From Hallerella sp963629575 (GTDB taxonomy: Bacteria > Fibrobacterota > Fibrobacteria > Fibrobacterales > Fibrobacteraceae): 64,000 nt of DNA. The stretch lies in assembly GCA_963629575.1 (NCBI GenBank), contig CAVGIM010000006.1, positions 5,939 to 69,938 of the forward strand, in the 5' to 3' direction. The notes beneath the pieces are model-generated. The model saw nothing but the letters and a program-made list of their open reading frames with translations, was not told where the DNA came from and ran no database searches. Within the stretch, counting starts at the first letter, position 1. Each line of letters begins with the position of its first letter. The position numbers and the translations under genes were made by a program. Positions 43,362 to 51,915 of this stretch are shown here, piece by piece.

Positions 43362-46286
43362 TTAATAATACTGCTCGATATAGTTGTAGGCCTTATCGAA
43401 GACCTCTTTGTCTTTGATCTTATACTTGATCCAGACCACGCTACGCAGAGCCTTCTTGACTTCCTGTTTACCGGCGGTTGTACTCTGCCAACCATCAAAG
43501 CGGACGATTTTAACGATGCTGTCGATATCTGCCACGATGCGCTCGACGATAACCGGGGTGCTCTTATTCTTGATTCCATTAAAGAGTTCGGTAAGAGCAG
43601 CGATGCCTTTGTCGATCTCCTGCTCCGGCACGACTTCTTTTTCTGCCTGTGCCGCTTCCTTTGCGAGTTCGAGCAGGAGCTTCAGGAACTCAATGCTGGT
43701 GATGAGGCCTTGTTCATGCTTTTCACGCAGAGCTTCAAGTTTCTCGCCAAGATGCACAAACTTCGGTTCGTTGGCGTGCTTCAGGATTTTAGCAACAAGG
43801 TTGATTTCGACCTTCTTCGTGGTCTTCTTCAAGTCTTTCTGTTTCTCCAAAAAGTCATCAATAAGGTCGGCATCCATAGAGAGGATATCCATCTCCTCAT
43901 CAGCCTCTCCGACGGTGACATTCTGGTGGACCAGCTCGATGGTCTTTGCACCCAGAGAGGCCCAAATCAAACCGCCACGACCATCAGTGGGCTTGACCGA
44001 TTCATAAACACGGGAAAGCCACTGATAGTCCACCTTGTAAGGATTCAGGAAACTATCGGGAGAAAGAGCGTCCCACGCACGATTCAATACACGATAATTT
44101 GCAGCGAAAGCGTCCTTCTCTTTGTTTGTCGGAAGGCACTCCTGCGCTGCCATCAAGCCTTCCCAGCCTTCGATAGTTCTGTCGATGCCCATGAAATAGC
44201 TCAGGCACTTTTTGAGAAGGGCCGAAAGCTGCTTCTTGATTTCTTCGATGTTCGTAATAATGCGGCGCATGCTGTTTTCATCGAAATCGAGCGCCTTTGC
44301 TACGTCATCAAAGATACCAATGTAGTCAACGATCAGACCATGTGTTTTTCCCTGATCATAGGTTCTGTTAGTGCGGCAGATGGCCTGAAGGAGAGTGTGG
44401 TCTTTCATAGGCTTGTCAAGGTACATCGCCTGAAGAATAGGAGCATCAAAGCCGGTCAGCAGCTTTGCGGTAACAATGACGAGTTTGAGCGGGCTGTTTG
44501 GATCACGGAAATAATCCAAAACTTTACTTTCCTGATCACGGTCACGGCGATATTTCTTATAACGATCTTCTTTGTCGTTGTTCGTGTCCATGACGATGGT
44601 GGTCGCTTCCTCTCCGAGGAGCTCATCAAGGACGGCTTTGTACATCAAGCAGCATTCACGGTCATAGACGACCACCTGACCCTTATAACCGTTAGGCTCG
44701 ATCTTTTCCTTGAAGTGTTTAGCAATATGCTCACACACTTTACGAATACGGGCCGGGTTATACATGATGGCTTTCATGTTGACACGGCGGGACAGCTCGT
44801 TCTTTTCGTCCCTTGTAAGACCTGCTTCATCGGTCATTGCATCGAATTCACGGTCCAGCTTGTCTTTGTCCACATGAAGCTCAACCGGAACAGGTTCAAA
44901 GTGAAGCGGCAGCGTTGCGCCGTCACGAATAGAATCGGAGAAGGAGTAGCGGCTCATGTATCCGGTACGGTCTTCTTCGGCGCCAAAGGTGGCAAAGGTG
45001 TTCTTGTCCACACGATTGATAGGAGTACCTGTCAAGCCGAAGAAGAATGCGTTCGGGAGGGCCATACGCATCTTTTCACCGAGGTCGCCTTCCTGAGTCC
45101 TGTGCGCTTCGTCGACCATGACGATAATGTTGTCACGAGCGTTCAGTTCTCCGCTGACCTCGCCAAACTTAAAGATGGTAGTAATGAGGATCTTACGCAT
45201 ATCGCCACGGAAGAATGAAAGCAGTTCTTCCTTTGTGGAAGCACTTGTAAGATTAGGAATATCAGAGGCGTTGAAGGTGGCAGTAATCTGCGTCTCAAGG
45301 TCAATGCGGTCGTCCACGATAACGACTGTCGGATTCTTGAGCTCTGGAATCATACGCAATTTTTGTGCAGCAAACACCATCAGCAGCGATTTGCCGGAGC
45401 CTTGGAAATGCCAGATAAGGCCCTTCTTGGGATACCCAGCCACAACACGGTCGACGATCATATTTGCGCCATCAAACTGCTGATAGCGGCAGATGATTTT
45501 ATACTTGCGATACTTTTTGTCCGTTGCAAACATGGTGAAGAACTGGAAGATATCCATAACCTTCTCAGGGGTAATCATATCCTCAATGCTGATCTTCACA
45601 TCAGCAAGGCCACCTTCGGCTTTGTGGGTTGCCGTATGCCACGGGCCCCACATATTAATAGGCATGTTAATGGAGCCGTATCGATAGCACTTGCCTTCGG
45701 TTGCAAAGTTGAATACATTCGTTACGAACATAGCAGGGATGCTTTTCTCGTAAGCGGAGATGTCACCAGCAGCGTCCAGCCATGTAATTGCGCTGCGGAC
45801 GGGAGTCTTAAGTTCACCAACGGCAATCGGGAAACCATTGATAAGGAGAACGATATCGAGTCGCTTTCCACCTTCGGCCTGTGGATACACCCACTGATTC
45901 GTGACGACATATTCATTCAGAGCAAGGTCCTCTTTACGCATTGTTCCGAAGAAACGAATAGGTACCATGCGGCCATCCTTGTCGAATGGGTAGGAGTTTT
46001 CCTCAAAGATCATCTTCTTGAAAACTTCGTTCTGGGTGACGAGGTTGTGGGGCTGAACGGAGAGGATAACGGTTCTCAGTTTATATATGACCTCATCTGC
46101 ACGAGACGGGTCCTCTGCGATTTCGGGGTTTAATCTGATCAGAGCTTCTTTCACCATAGGCTCGACCAGCACATCCGAATGCATACGAGGGAGCTCCTCG
46201 GCGGGGATATACTTCCAACCGTTGCTTTTCAGGGTGGAAATGATCATCTGCTCAATGGTGTTATCTTCGTTAAAAGTCGTTGCCAT
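43362..46286 (-). CDS. hsdR: type I restriction endonuclease subunit HsdR
   Basis: 974 residues, complete. The nuclease motif is RLDIVLLINGFPIAVGELK (D144 and the E158-K160 pair), then the SF2 helicase motor: QGSGKS (295-300), VDEAHR (DEAH 392-395) and LTGTPI (418-423), with later motor motifs (LLTGFDAPILQ, QAICRTNR). It translocates DNA and cuts away from the site. It is the first gene of the operon; ATG 46286 follows a TTGATA...TAATAT region. Only 24 bases separate it from the fusion gene. Confidence 0.95.
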   Translation of the reverse strand: MATTFNEDNTIEQMIISTLKSNGWKYIPAEELPRMHSDVLVEPMVKEALIRLNPEIAEDPSRADEVIYKLRTVILSVQPHNLVTQNEVFKKMIFEENSYPFDKDGRMVPIRFFGTMRKEDLALNEYVVTNQWVYPQAEGGKRLDIVLLINGFPIAVGELKTPVRSAITWLDAAGDISAYEKSIPAMFVTNVFNFATEGKCYRYGSINMPINMWGPWHTATHKAEGGLADVKISIEDMITPEKVMDIFQFFTMFATDKKYRKYKIICRYQQFDGANMIVDRVVAGYPKKGLIWHFQGSGKSLLMVFAAQKLRMIPELKNPTVVIVDDRIDLETQITATFNASDIPNLTSASTKEELLSFFRGDMRKILITTIFKFGEVSGELNARDNIIVMVDEAHRTQEGDLGEKMRMALPNAFFFGLTGTPINRVDKNTFATFGAEEDRTGYMSRYSFSDSIRDGATLPLHFEPVPVELHVDKDKLDREFDAMTDEAGLTRDEKNELSRRVNMKAIMYNPARIRKVCEHIAKHFKEKIEPNGYKGQVVVYDRECCLMYKAVLDELLGEEATTIVMDTNNDKEDRYKKYRRDRDQESKVLDYFRDPNSPLKLVIVTAKLLTGFDAPILQAMYLDKPMKDHTLLQAICRTNRTYDQGKTHGLIVDYIGIFDDVAKALDFDENSMRRIITNIEEIKKQLSALLKKCLSYFMGIDRTIEGWEGLMAAQECLPTNKEKDAFAANYRVLNRAWDALSPDSFLNPYKVDYQWLSRVYESVKPTDGRGGLIWASLGAKTIELVHQNVTVGEADEEMDILSMDADLIDDFLEKQKDLKKTTKKVEINLVAKILKHANEPKFVHLGEKLEALREKHEQGLITSIEFLKLLLELAKEAAQAEKEVVPEQEIDKGIAALTELFNGIKNKSTPVIVERIVADIDSIVKIVRFDGWQSTTAGKQEVKKALRSVVWIKYKIKDKEVFDKAYNYIEQYY

Positions 46287-46331
46287 ATACGAATATTATC
46301 CCTTGCTTTTTTTATCAAGATTTTTTACAAA

Positions 46332-46362
46332 AAACAGCGGATTTCAAAGAAATCCGCTGTTT
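46332..46362 (-). terminator. strong rho-independent terminator of rpsD
   Basis: A perfect 14-base stem (AAACAGCGGATTTC with GAAATCCGCTGTTT), 3-base loop, then a T tract on the minus strand. It insulates rpsD from the restriction operon just downstream. Confidence 0.95.
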
Positions 46363-46390
46363 GAATTTTGAATGAAAAGGAAAAAGAACG

Positions 46391-46993
46391 TTAGCGGCTA
46401 TAGTATTCGACCACGAGCTGTTCCTGGAGCTGGACCGGAATCTGGGCGCGGAGCGGGGTCGCGACGAGCTTGCCTTCCATCTTGTCCTTATCGACCGAAA
46501 CGTATTCCGGAAGAGTCGGGGCGCTTGCCAGGGCTTCCTTGATCTGGACGTGATTCTTGGAGCGTTCCCGGACGGAAATCACGTCGCCGGCCTTGATGAG
46601 GCGGCTCGGGGAGAAGCTGCGGACGCCGTTCACGGCAAAGTGTCCGTGGGCGACATACTGGCGAGCGGCGAAAATGGTGCGGGCAAAACCCATGCGATAG
46701 ACCAGCGCATCCAGTCTGGTTTCGAGAAGGATCATCAGGTTGTCACCGGCAGAACCTTCGCGACGGTTGGCTTCGGCATAAGTCTTCGCCATCTGGGCTT
46801 CGGAAATGTTGTAGGTGAAGCGAAGACGCTGCTTCTCGACAAGCTGCTGCTTGTAAACGGAAGCGGACTTCTTGCGATCTTGACCATGCTGACCGGGGCC
46901 GAAGTTGCGGCGGTCGAGAACCTTTTGGGTCTTTTGGGTGATGGCGAGCCCGAGAGAACGGGCGACCTTGGCTTTGGGTCCACGATAGGACAT
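46391..46993 (-). CDS. rpsD: 30S ribosomal protein S4
   Basis: 200 residues. MSYRGPKAKVARSLG, FGPGQHGQDRKKSASVYKQQ, LLETRLDALVYRMGFA and the S4 RNA-binding domain ARQYVAHGHFAVNGVRS are unmistakable. It lacks the N-terminal zinc cysteines (a C-minus form). The gene stands alone, away from the usual rpsM-rpsK-rpoA cluster, so it may be a second S4 copy or a relocated single gene. ATG 46993 has CGAGG upstream. Confidence 0.95.
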   Translation of the reverse strand: MSYRGPKAKVARSLGLAITQKTQKVLDRRNFGPGQHGQDRKKSASVYKQQLVEKQRLRFTYNISEAQMAKTYAEANRREGSAGDNLMILLETRLDALVYRMGFARTIFAARQYVAHGHFAVNGVRSFSPSRLIKAGDVISVRERSKNHVQIKEALASAPTLPEYVSVDKDKMEGKLVATPLRAQIPVQLQEQLVVEYYSR

Positions 46994-47066
46994 TGTTACC
47001 TCGAAAGGAAGCTCTTTCGTTAAACCGGAAATGCTGGCAGAGCTTGGCACGACATTCCGGGGACTT

Positions 47067-47074
47067 CAAAGATA
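47067..47074 (-). promoter_or_regulatory. exact TAnnTTTG -7 box before rpsD
   Basis: On the minus strand TATCTTTG within CTATCTTTGAAG, giving a leader of about 70 bases before the rpsD ATG. S4 regulates its own synthesis in other bacteria through mRNA leaders, so this leader is a candidate target (inference). Confidence 0.5.
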
Positions 47075-47086
47075 GAAAATTTTTTC

Positions 47087-48694
47087 CTATGGCGAGTCGG
47101 AATCGCTGATAAAAACGTTCAATGTGTCGCGCGCATGGGGATCGGCAAGGCTCTGGGCTATCAGGTGGATGATTTCGCCCGCGCTGTTCGGGTCGTTCGC
47201 GATGGCGATGTTCGTCGCCCCGATAAGCTGTTCGGTCCCATAGTTTAGACAGGCGCTTTCCGTGTAGGCGGAGCGGATAAGGCCCAGATCTTCGCAGGGA
47301 ACATACCAAATCGCATTGCTGCTTGCGTCTTTCGGTTCTGCGCGGAGCGCGAGCGTTGAAAAGTATAGCGTGTCCCCGGTGAGGACGCTCTTGGTCTCGA
47401 GCGATTCTTCGCGTTCCTCGTCGTAGAAGAAAAACTTGGTGACGTATCCGAAGCGTTCGATGGATGTCTTGAGCGTCAAAATCTGGCTTTGGGAATTTGG
47501 CGGGGAATTCAGGCGGACGTAGTGCAGGTAGAAAGGTCCCTTTTTCTCGGCGACAAAGAGTCGCCGGGTTTCCGAAACGGATGCGACGGAATCGCCGGCG
47601 GAATCGAGAATCGTGTAGGTCGCCGGGTAGCTTGCGCCCGAGTAGTATCCTTCTATCTCGTGAGAAACCAGGAGGGAATCTCCCTTGTCTAAATTGGCGA
47701 GCCATACGTATTGCTCTTGTCGCAGGTAGTATTTGGCGGCATCGTTCTTTTCGCGGACGACGACCAGTGTGTCGCCGACGGTCTTGATGGAATCGGGATT
47801 TGCCAGATATTCGCCTTTCGCCAGGTCGCGGGAGCTGGTCTGGATTTCAAAGTAGGCGTAAGGGCCCGTCGTGTAGTCGGGAGCGCCTTTGGGGTAGATG
47901 GCGACGGTGTAGTCCGCCTTTTTTTCGGGCAGGATCTGCTCGTCGATAGGGTTTCCCGAAACGACATCCTTCCCGTCCTTTTGCAGGTCGATTCCCGAAA
48001 TCGACTTGCCGGAGGCTTTTACGTTGATGCTTTTCCCGACCGATGCGGAAAAGCGGACGATCGCTTTTTTCGGCGCGCTTTCCAGAAGGAAGAATCCGCG
48101 CAACGTATCTCCCGGCGCGATGGTCGTGGAATCTTCTCCGTCCGCGTAGAGGTAGTAGCCGGAGAGGACATTTGTCGCCATCAGGAATTCGAACGCGGAA
48201 TCCTTTCCGTCGCTGACCTGAGGAACATCGATATAGTAGTAGCCCGAGCCTTGGGTCGTGATGAACCGCGCAACGGCGAAACTCGTGTCGCCGAACTTTG
48301 CGAATGCGTCTTGCGTGTTGTATATCGTATCGCCTGCGTCAATCGCGTATGTTTCGGGAACAAGGTTTGCGCCCTGCTCTTCGCGTACGAAAAAGGAATC
48401 GGGACTTTCGCCGGAAGCCTTCATGGAAAAAATTTCGATGAGCGTTCCCGCGGGATATTCGCCGAGGAAGAGCTTGCACGCGTCGGCTCCGGCCTTGCAG
48501 GAGATGGAGAGCGTGTCGGAAGAGAGCGTGTCGGCGTAGGTGACGTCTAGCCGGTTGGATAGCGAACTGGACGATTCGCTCGACGAACTCATCGAGGAGG
48601 AGCTTTCGCTTGCCGACGATCCGCTGTCGCTTCCGCAGCCGATGAGCGCCGCGACAAAAAATACCGACAAGAGGGAAAAAATGTGGGCTTTCAT
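47087..48694 (-). CDS. Ser-linker lipoprotein, unknown function
   Basis: 535 residues. Signal FSLLSVFFVAALIGC with lipobox LIGC, followed by a serine-rich linker (SSASESSSSMSSSSESSSS), a style common in Fibrobacter exported proteins. The remaining ~480 residues are beta-rich and probably made of repeated Ig-like domains. No catalytic motif seen. Its ATG is seven bases after the stop of the large secreted protein, so the two likely form an operon. Confidence 0.75.
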   Translation of the reverse strand: MKAHIFSLLSVFFVAALIGCGSDSGSSASESSSSMSSSSESSSSLSNRLDVTYADTLSSDTLSISCKAGADACKLFLGEYPAGTLIEIFSMKASGESPDSFFVREEQGANLVPETYAIDAGDTIYNTQDAFAKFGDTSFAVARFITTQGSGYYYIDVPQVSDGKDSAFEFLMATNVLSGYYLYADGEDSTTIAPGDTLRGFFLLESAPKKAIVRFSASVGKSINVKASGKSISGIDLQKDGKDVVSGNPIDEQILPEKKADYTVAIYPKGAPDYTTGPYAYFEIQTSSRDLAKGEYLANPDSIKTVGDTLVVVREKNDAAKYYLRQEQYVWLANLDKGDSLLVSHEIEGYYSGASYPATYTILDSAGDSVASVSETRRLFVAEKKGPFYLHYVRLNSPPNSQSQILTLKTSIERFGYVTKFFFYDEEREESLETKSVLTGDTLYFSTLALRAEPKDASSNAIWYVPCEDLGLIRSAYTESACLNYGTEQLIGATNIAIANDPNSAGEIIHLIAQSLADPHARDTLNVFISDSDSP

Positions 48695-48701
48695 GGGACA
48701 C

Positions 48702-51700
48702 CTAGTTCAGGATATAGAATTTCTGTTCTTTCGAGAAGGATTCGCCGGAAACCTTGAGCGTGTATTTTCCGGTGGGGAAGTTCTTCGCCTTGAATTTGAA
48801 CGTGTATTTCTTTTCGCTTTCGAGTTCTCGTCCGCATAGCTGCTGGATGAACTTGCCGGACTCGTTGAAAATCTCGATTTTTACGAACTGCGGTTCTCCG
48901 ATCGTGAGGTCGAAGTTGCAGTCGAGCGAAACGATATTGATGTTCACCTTGGAGAGCGCAATGGCGCTTTCGGTCGCGGCGCCGCTGACCGTGCGGTTCG
49001 AGTCGAAGTAGCTGATGTAGAGAGCCGGGGCTAGAGCCTTTCCGGCTTCGCGCGAATAGACATAGTAGTTCGAGTCGGACGGGGCGACAGCCGAAAGGAT
49101 GAACGTGAAAAGCTTCGACTTGTGCTTTCGCTTCATGAATTCCGTGAGACTTGCGCTCTTGAGGAACGAGCCGAACGGAGTGTTCGGGTTGGGGACTATC
49201 GTGCCGAGGTAGCTCGTGTATCGCGGGTCGATTCCGCCGCCGCGCGATTTCTTGGGAACGTAGGCACCGCCTGGCGCGTTCTGGTTTGCCGGAGCGTTAT
49301 ACCAGTTCAGTTCGGTTTCCTGCCAGTCCGCGGGGGCTATCCCGTCGCCGAAATCCTTTTCCGGTTCTTCGAGAAGCCCGAACACGTTCCACTGGACTGG
49401 CTTTTTCTTGTTCCTGTAGCGCGGATCGTCCGGGACGGAGAGCTGGAGCGCCGCATCGGAAATCGGCCCGGGTATCGCCGAAACGTCGAACTTCAGGTAG
49501 ATCTTTGCGCTCGCGCCCTGCTTGCTGTAGCCTATCTGCAAGAGGGAATCGCTGCCGTGTTCCGTGTACGTGTCGAATTCCGAAACCCAGGTGTCCATGC
49601 CGCGTCCCGAGGCCACCCCGTTTCCACTGTGGTCCTTGGTTGTCGTGCGGAGGTCAAATACGTAGATGTGAGTCGTGTCGGACGACTTGAACTCGCCGTC
49701 GTCTGCCGTAAACGCAATGCCGTATCTGCCGCTGTAGGAGAACGTGACGTCGGTTTCGTATTCCTTTTCGTCGGAAAACACGACGCGTCCCGGTCCGCTC
49801 ACCTTTTTCCATTCGACAGGATCGCTGCAGTAGCCCTTGTTCCCGCGACCGTCGTCAAAGACTACGCCGGAAAGCCTTACCTTGTCGGACTGGAGAAGGA
49901 TCATGTTCTCGGCGCCCTCGACTTCGGGCGGTTCGTTTTCGCCGACTTTCGGGACATAGCCGACAAAGAGCGTCATCATGGTGCCGCCGCCGGGATTCTT
50001 GAGGAGCCCGCTCGACGCGAGCGTCTTGGATTCGCCGTTTCGGGTTTCGACCGCGATTTTCGGGAACGCGTTTCCCTGGAGGAGCGTTTCGCGGAGGCCT
50101 TCGACGGAAAGGCTTGCGGAATCGTTGATGAACATCGGCGCATTCTTCGCCTTGCGGCTCGATATGACGTGGACGCCGAGAAGTTCCGCCTCGCCGCGGT
50201 CCCGGTTGAGGAGAACCGTGTTGCCATTTTCGGCGGTAAGTCCCAGAATCCAGAGCGTTCCGCCGTTGTTCTCGATTTTCGTCTTGCGGTCGTTGTTCAT
50301 GTAGAGGCTGCGGGCCCACACGTGCTGGAGGTTGATTTCCATGTGGCTAATGGCTACGTCTTCCATGTAAAGGTCGCCCGCGCCCGATTTCGCGCTTGCG
50401 TAGTCCTTGACTTTCATGTTCTTGAGGACAAGGGTCTGGGGCGACTTGTGGTAGATGCCCGCGCCGAATTCCCCGAATCGCTCGAACGTGATTTCCTTGA
50501 ACGCGCTGCCTTCGACGATGAACTTTCCGGTGCCGTCGATGGTCGCTTCCGTCCCGATGATCTTCCTGACGCGGTTTCGGATAATGACGTCCCGGTTGAT
50601 CGTGTAGCGGCCACCCGGGGTGAAGTAGATGGTTTCCGCGCCGTCGTCGATAGCCTGCTGGATGGCCTTGGAATCGTCGCTGCCCGTTCCTGTCGTTCCG
50701 CCGTAGTCTCCCGCGATGCCTATCCACTGGTCGGGCGACTGCTCCATGGGAAGTAGCGTCTCGGCGATGGAGAGCTTGAACGAATATTGCGGCGAGTGGC
50801 AGAGGTTTGTCGGGATGTCGGAGGAGTATTCGATGATTTCCGGGCCGGGAAGTCCTTCGCCGCTGGCGGGTCCCTTGTCCTCGATCGCTTTCGCGTAACG
50901 GCTCGTGGCGATGTCCCGCGCAAAGAGGAACCCTTCGTTGTAGATGGCGGGAACCTTGGCCTTCTTCTTTCCCGTGTATTCGAGCGCGCCGCCGATCATC
51001 GTGAGCAGGGCGTTTTCGCCGAAGTTCGCGATGGCGGGGACTTCGTTGTGGCTGCGAAGATTGCGGATGGTGAGAACCTGGTCGTGATTTTCGATCCCGT
51101 ATTTTTTCTGTCCGTAGAGGGTGATGTGCTCGAACGTCATTCCGTACATGGGAAACCCGGTGAGAATGCCCACGTCGAATCCGCGGATTTCCACGTTTTT
51201 CACGAGCAGGGGGCCGATTCCCTCCGTATAGTTCATGTCGATGCCCGCGACGCCGGTCCCGTCCCCCGAGAAAATCTTGACGTTCGAAATGGTTCCCTGG
51301 TAGTTCGCGTTGAATCGGATGCCTATCGCGCCGGGGTTTCCCTTGCCGGTATGGAGAGAAACGTCGCGGACGGAGTTTCGGTTGTGCGGGTAGTTTCCTA
51401 CGCCCGTGTAGAGCATCGCGCGAGGCGCGTCCGGGTTGTCGTAGCCGTAGGAATCGTTCTGGAGGACGATGTGCGTTCCGCCCATGCTTTCGCCCTGGAG
51501 GATTGTCCGCCGGTAGGAATTTTCTTCCTTTTCCGCCTGGGGCCAGCTGAGCTGCCTGGAAATCAGGTATGTACCGTTTGGCAGATAGATGACATAGTTT
51601 CCGTTCGGATGTTCGTCGAGAGCCTGCTGGATAATTTCCGTGACATCGGTCTTGCCGTCGGCCTTGGCGTTATACGGTGGCTTGGTTACGTCGACTATCC

Positions 51701-51779
51701 CGGAACCGTGCGGAAACTGGACTTGCGCAAACAGGGTAGCAAGTGGCAAGAAAAGAACTAGCGCAAACAGTCGGAACAC
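48702..51779 (-). CDS. large secreted beta-helix protein (pectate-lyase/GH55-like) with DNRLRE and sorting-type tail
   Basis: 1025 residues. Signal MFRLFALVLFLPLATLFA. The first beta-helix (about 25-320) opens VDVTKPPYNAKADGKTDVTE, the second (about 350-600) opens GDYGGTTGTGSDDSKAIQQA; both are typical of pectate-lyase-3/GH55 superfamily starts. Then come an Ig-like domain (about 620-710), a DNRLRE-type domain (AKIYLKFDVSAIPGPISDAA, about 760-920) and a C-terminal domain ending GKYTLKVSGESFSKEQKFYI, similar to type 9 secretion sorting domains. It probably acts on polysaccharide outside the cell; the substrate and catalytic residues are not identifiable. Confidence 0.8.
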   Translation of the reverse strand: MFRLFALVLFLPLATLFAQVQFPHGSGIVDVTKPPYNAKADGKTDVTEIIQQALDEHPNGNYVIYLPNGTYLISRQLSWPQAEKEENSYRRTILQGESMGGTHIVLQNDSYGYDNPDAPRAMLYTGVGNYPHNRNSVRDVSLHTGKGNPGAIGIRFNANYQGTISNVKIFSGDGTGVAGIDMNYTEGIGPLLVKNVEIRGFDVGILTGFPMYGMTFEHITLYGQKKYGIENHDQVLTIRNLRSHNEVPAIANFGENALLTMIGGALEYTGKKKAKVPAIYNEGFLFARDIATSRYAKAIEDKGPASGEGLPGPEIIEYSSDIPTNLCHSPQYSFKLSIAETLLPMEQSPDQWIGIAGDYGGTTGTGSDDSKAIQQAIDDGAETIYFTPGGRYTINRDVIIRNRVRKIIGTEATIDGTGKFIVEGSAFKEITFERFGEFGAGIYHKSPQTLVLKNMKVKDYASAKSGAGDLYMEDVAISHMEINLQHVWARSLYMNNDRKTKIENNGGTLWILGLTAENGNTVLLNRDRGEAELLGVHVISSRKAKNAPMFINDSASLSVEGLRETLLQGNAFPKIAVETRNGESKTLASSGLLKNPGGGTMMTLFVGYVPKVGENEPPEVEGAENMILLQSDKVRLSGVVFDDGRGNKGYCSDPVEWKKVSGPGRVVFSDEKEYETDVTFSYSGRYGIAFTADDGEFKSSDTTHIYVFDLRTTTKDHSGNGVASGRGMDTWVSEFDTYTEHGSDSLLQIGYSKQGASAKIYLKFDVSAIPGPISDAALQLSVPDDPRYRNKKKPVQWNVFGLLEEPEKDFGDGIAPADWQETELNWYNAPANQNAPGGAYVPKKSRGGGIDPRYTSYLGTIVPNPNTPFGSFLKSASLTEFMKRKHKSKLFTFILSAVAPSDSNYYVYSREAGKALAPALYISYFDSNRTVSGAATESAIALSKVNINIVSLDCNFDLTIGEPQFVKIEIFNESGKFIQQLCGRELESEKKYTFKFKAKNFPTGKYTLKVSGESFSKEQKFYILN

Positions 51780-51808
51780 GGAAAACCTCGCAAGGAAATA
51801 TCTGCCTA

Positions 51809-51815
51809 CAATATA
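51809..51815 (-). promoter_or_regulatory. -7 box before the secreted beta-helix gene
   Basis: On the minus strand TATATTG within CTATATTGTAGG, 29 bases before the ATG at 51779. It resembles the other TAnnTTTG-type boxes in this window. Confidence 0.4.
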
Positions 51816-51868
51816 GACTTTCTTTTGAAAAAGATAGCCTTTTTTATGCGGATGGCGTCCGGGAATAC

Positions 51869-51893
51869 AAAAAAGCCCTGCGCGAGGCAGGGC
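51869..51893 (-). terminator. rho-independent terminator of argF
   Basis: A perfect 7-base stem (GCCCTGC, CTCGC loop, GCAGGGC) followed on the minus strand by six T, 22 bases after the argF stop. Confidence 0.92.
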
Positions 51894-51915
51894 GAAATCG
51901 CGTGGCGGGCTTCGG

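Larger units (their letters stand above)
36929..46290. other. island of foreign composition carrying a type I restriction-modification locus
   Basis: From 36929 the sequence becomes AT-rich to the gap at 38448; from 38868 to about 46290 it uses codons with far fewer third-position G/C than the flanking genes, and its proteins look Firmicutes-like. All five genes are on the minus strand. No integrase or transposase is present. Both edges are continuous with host-type genes (36185 and rpsD). Confidence 0.7.

Noticed and set aside
43710..45218. 502-codon plus-strand ORF antisense to hsdR.
   Set aside because: Long antisense frames are expected opposite a long coding gene; it has no recognisable domain, and hsdR is certain.
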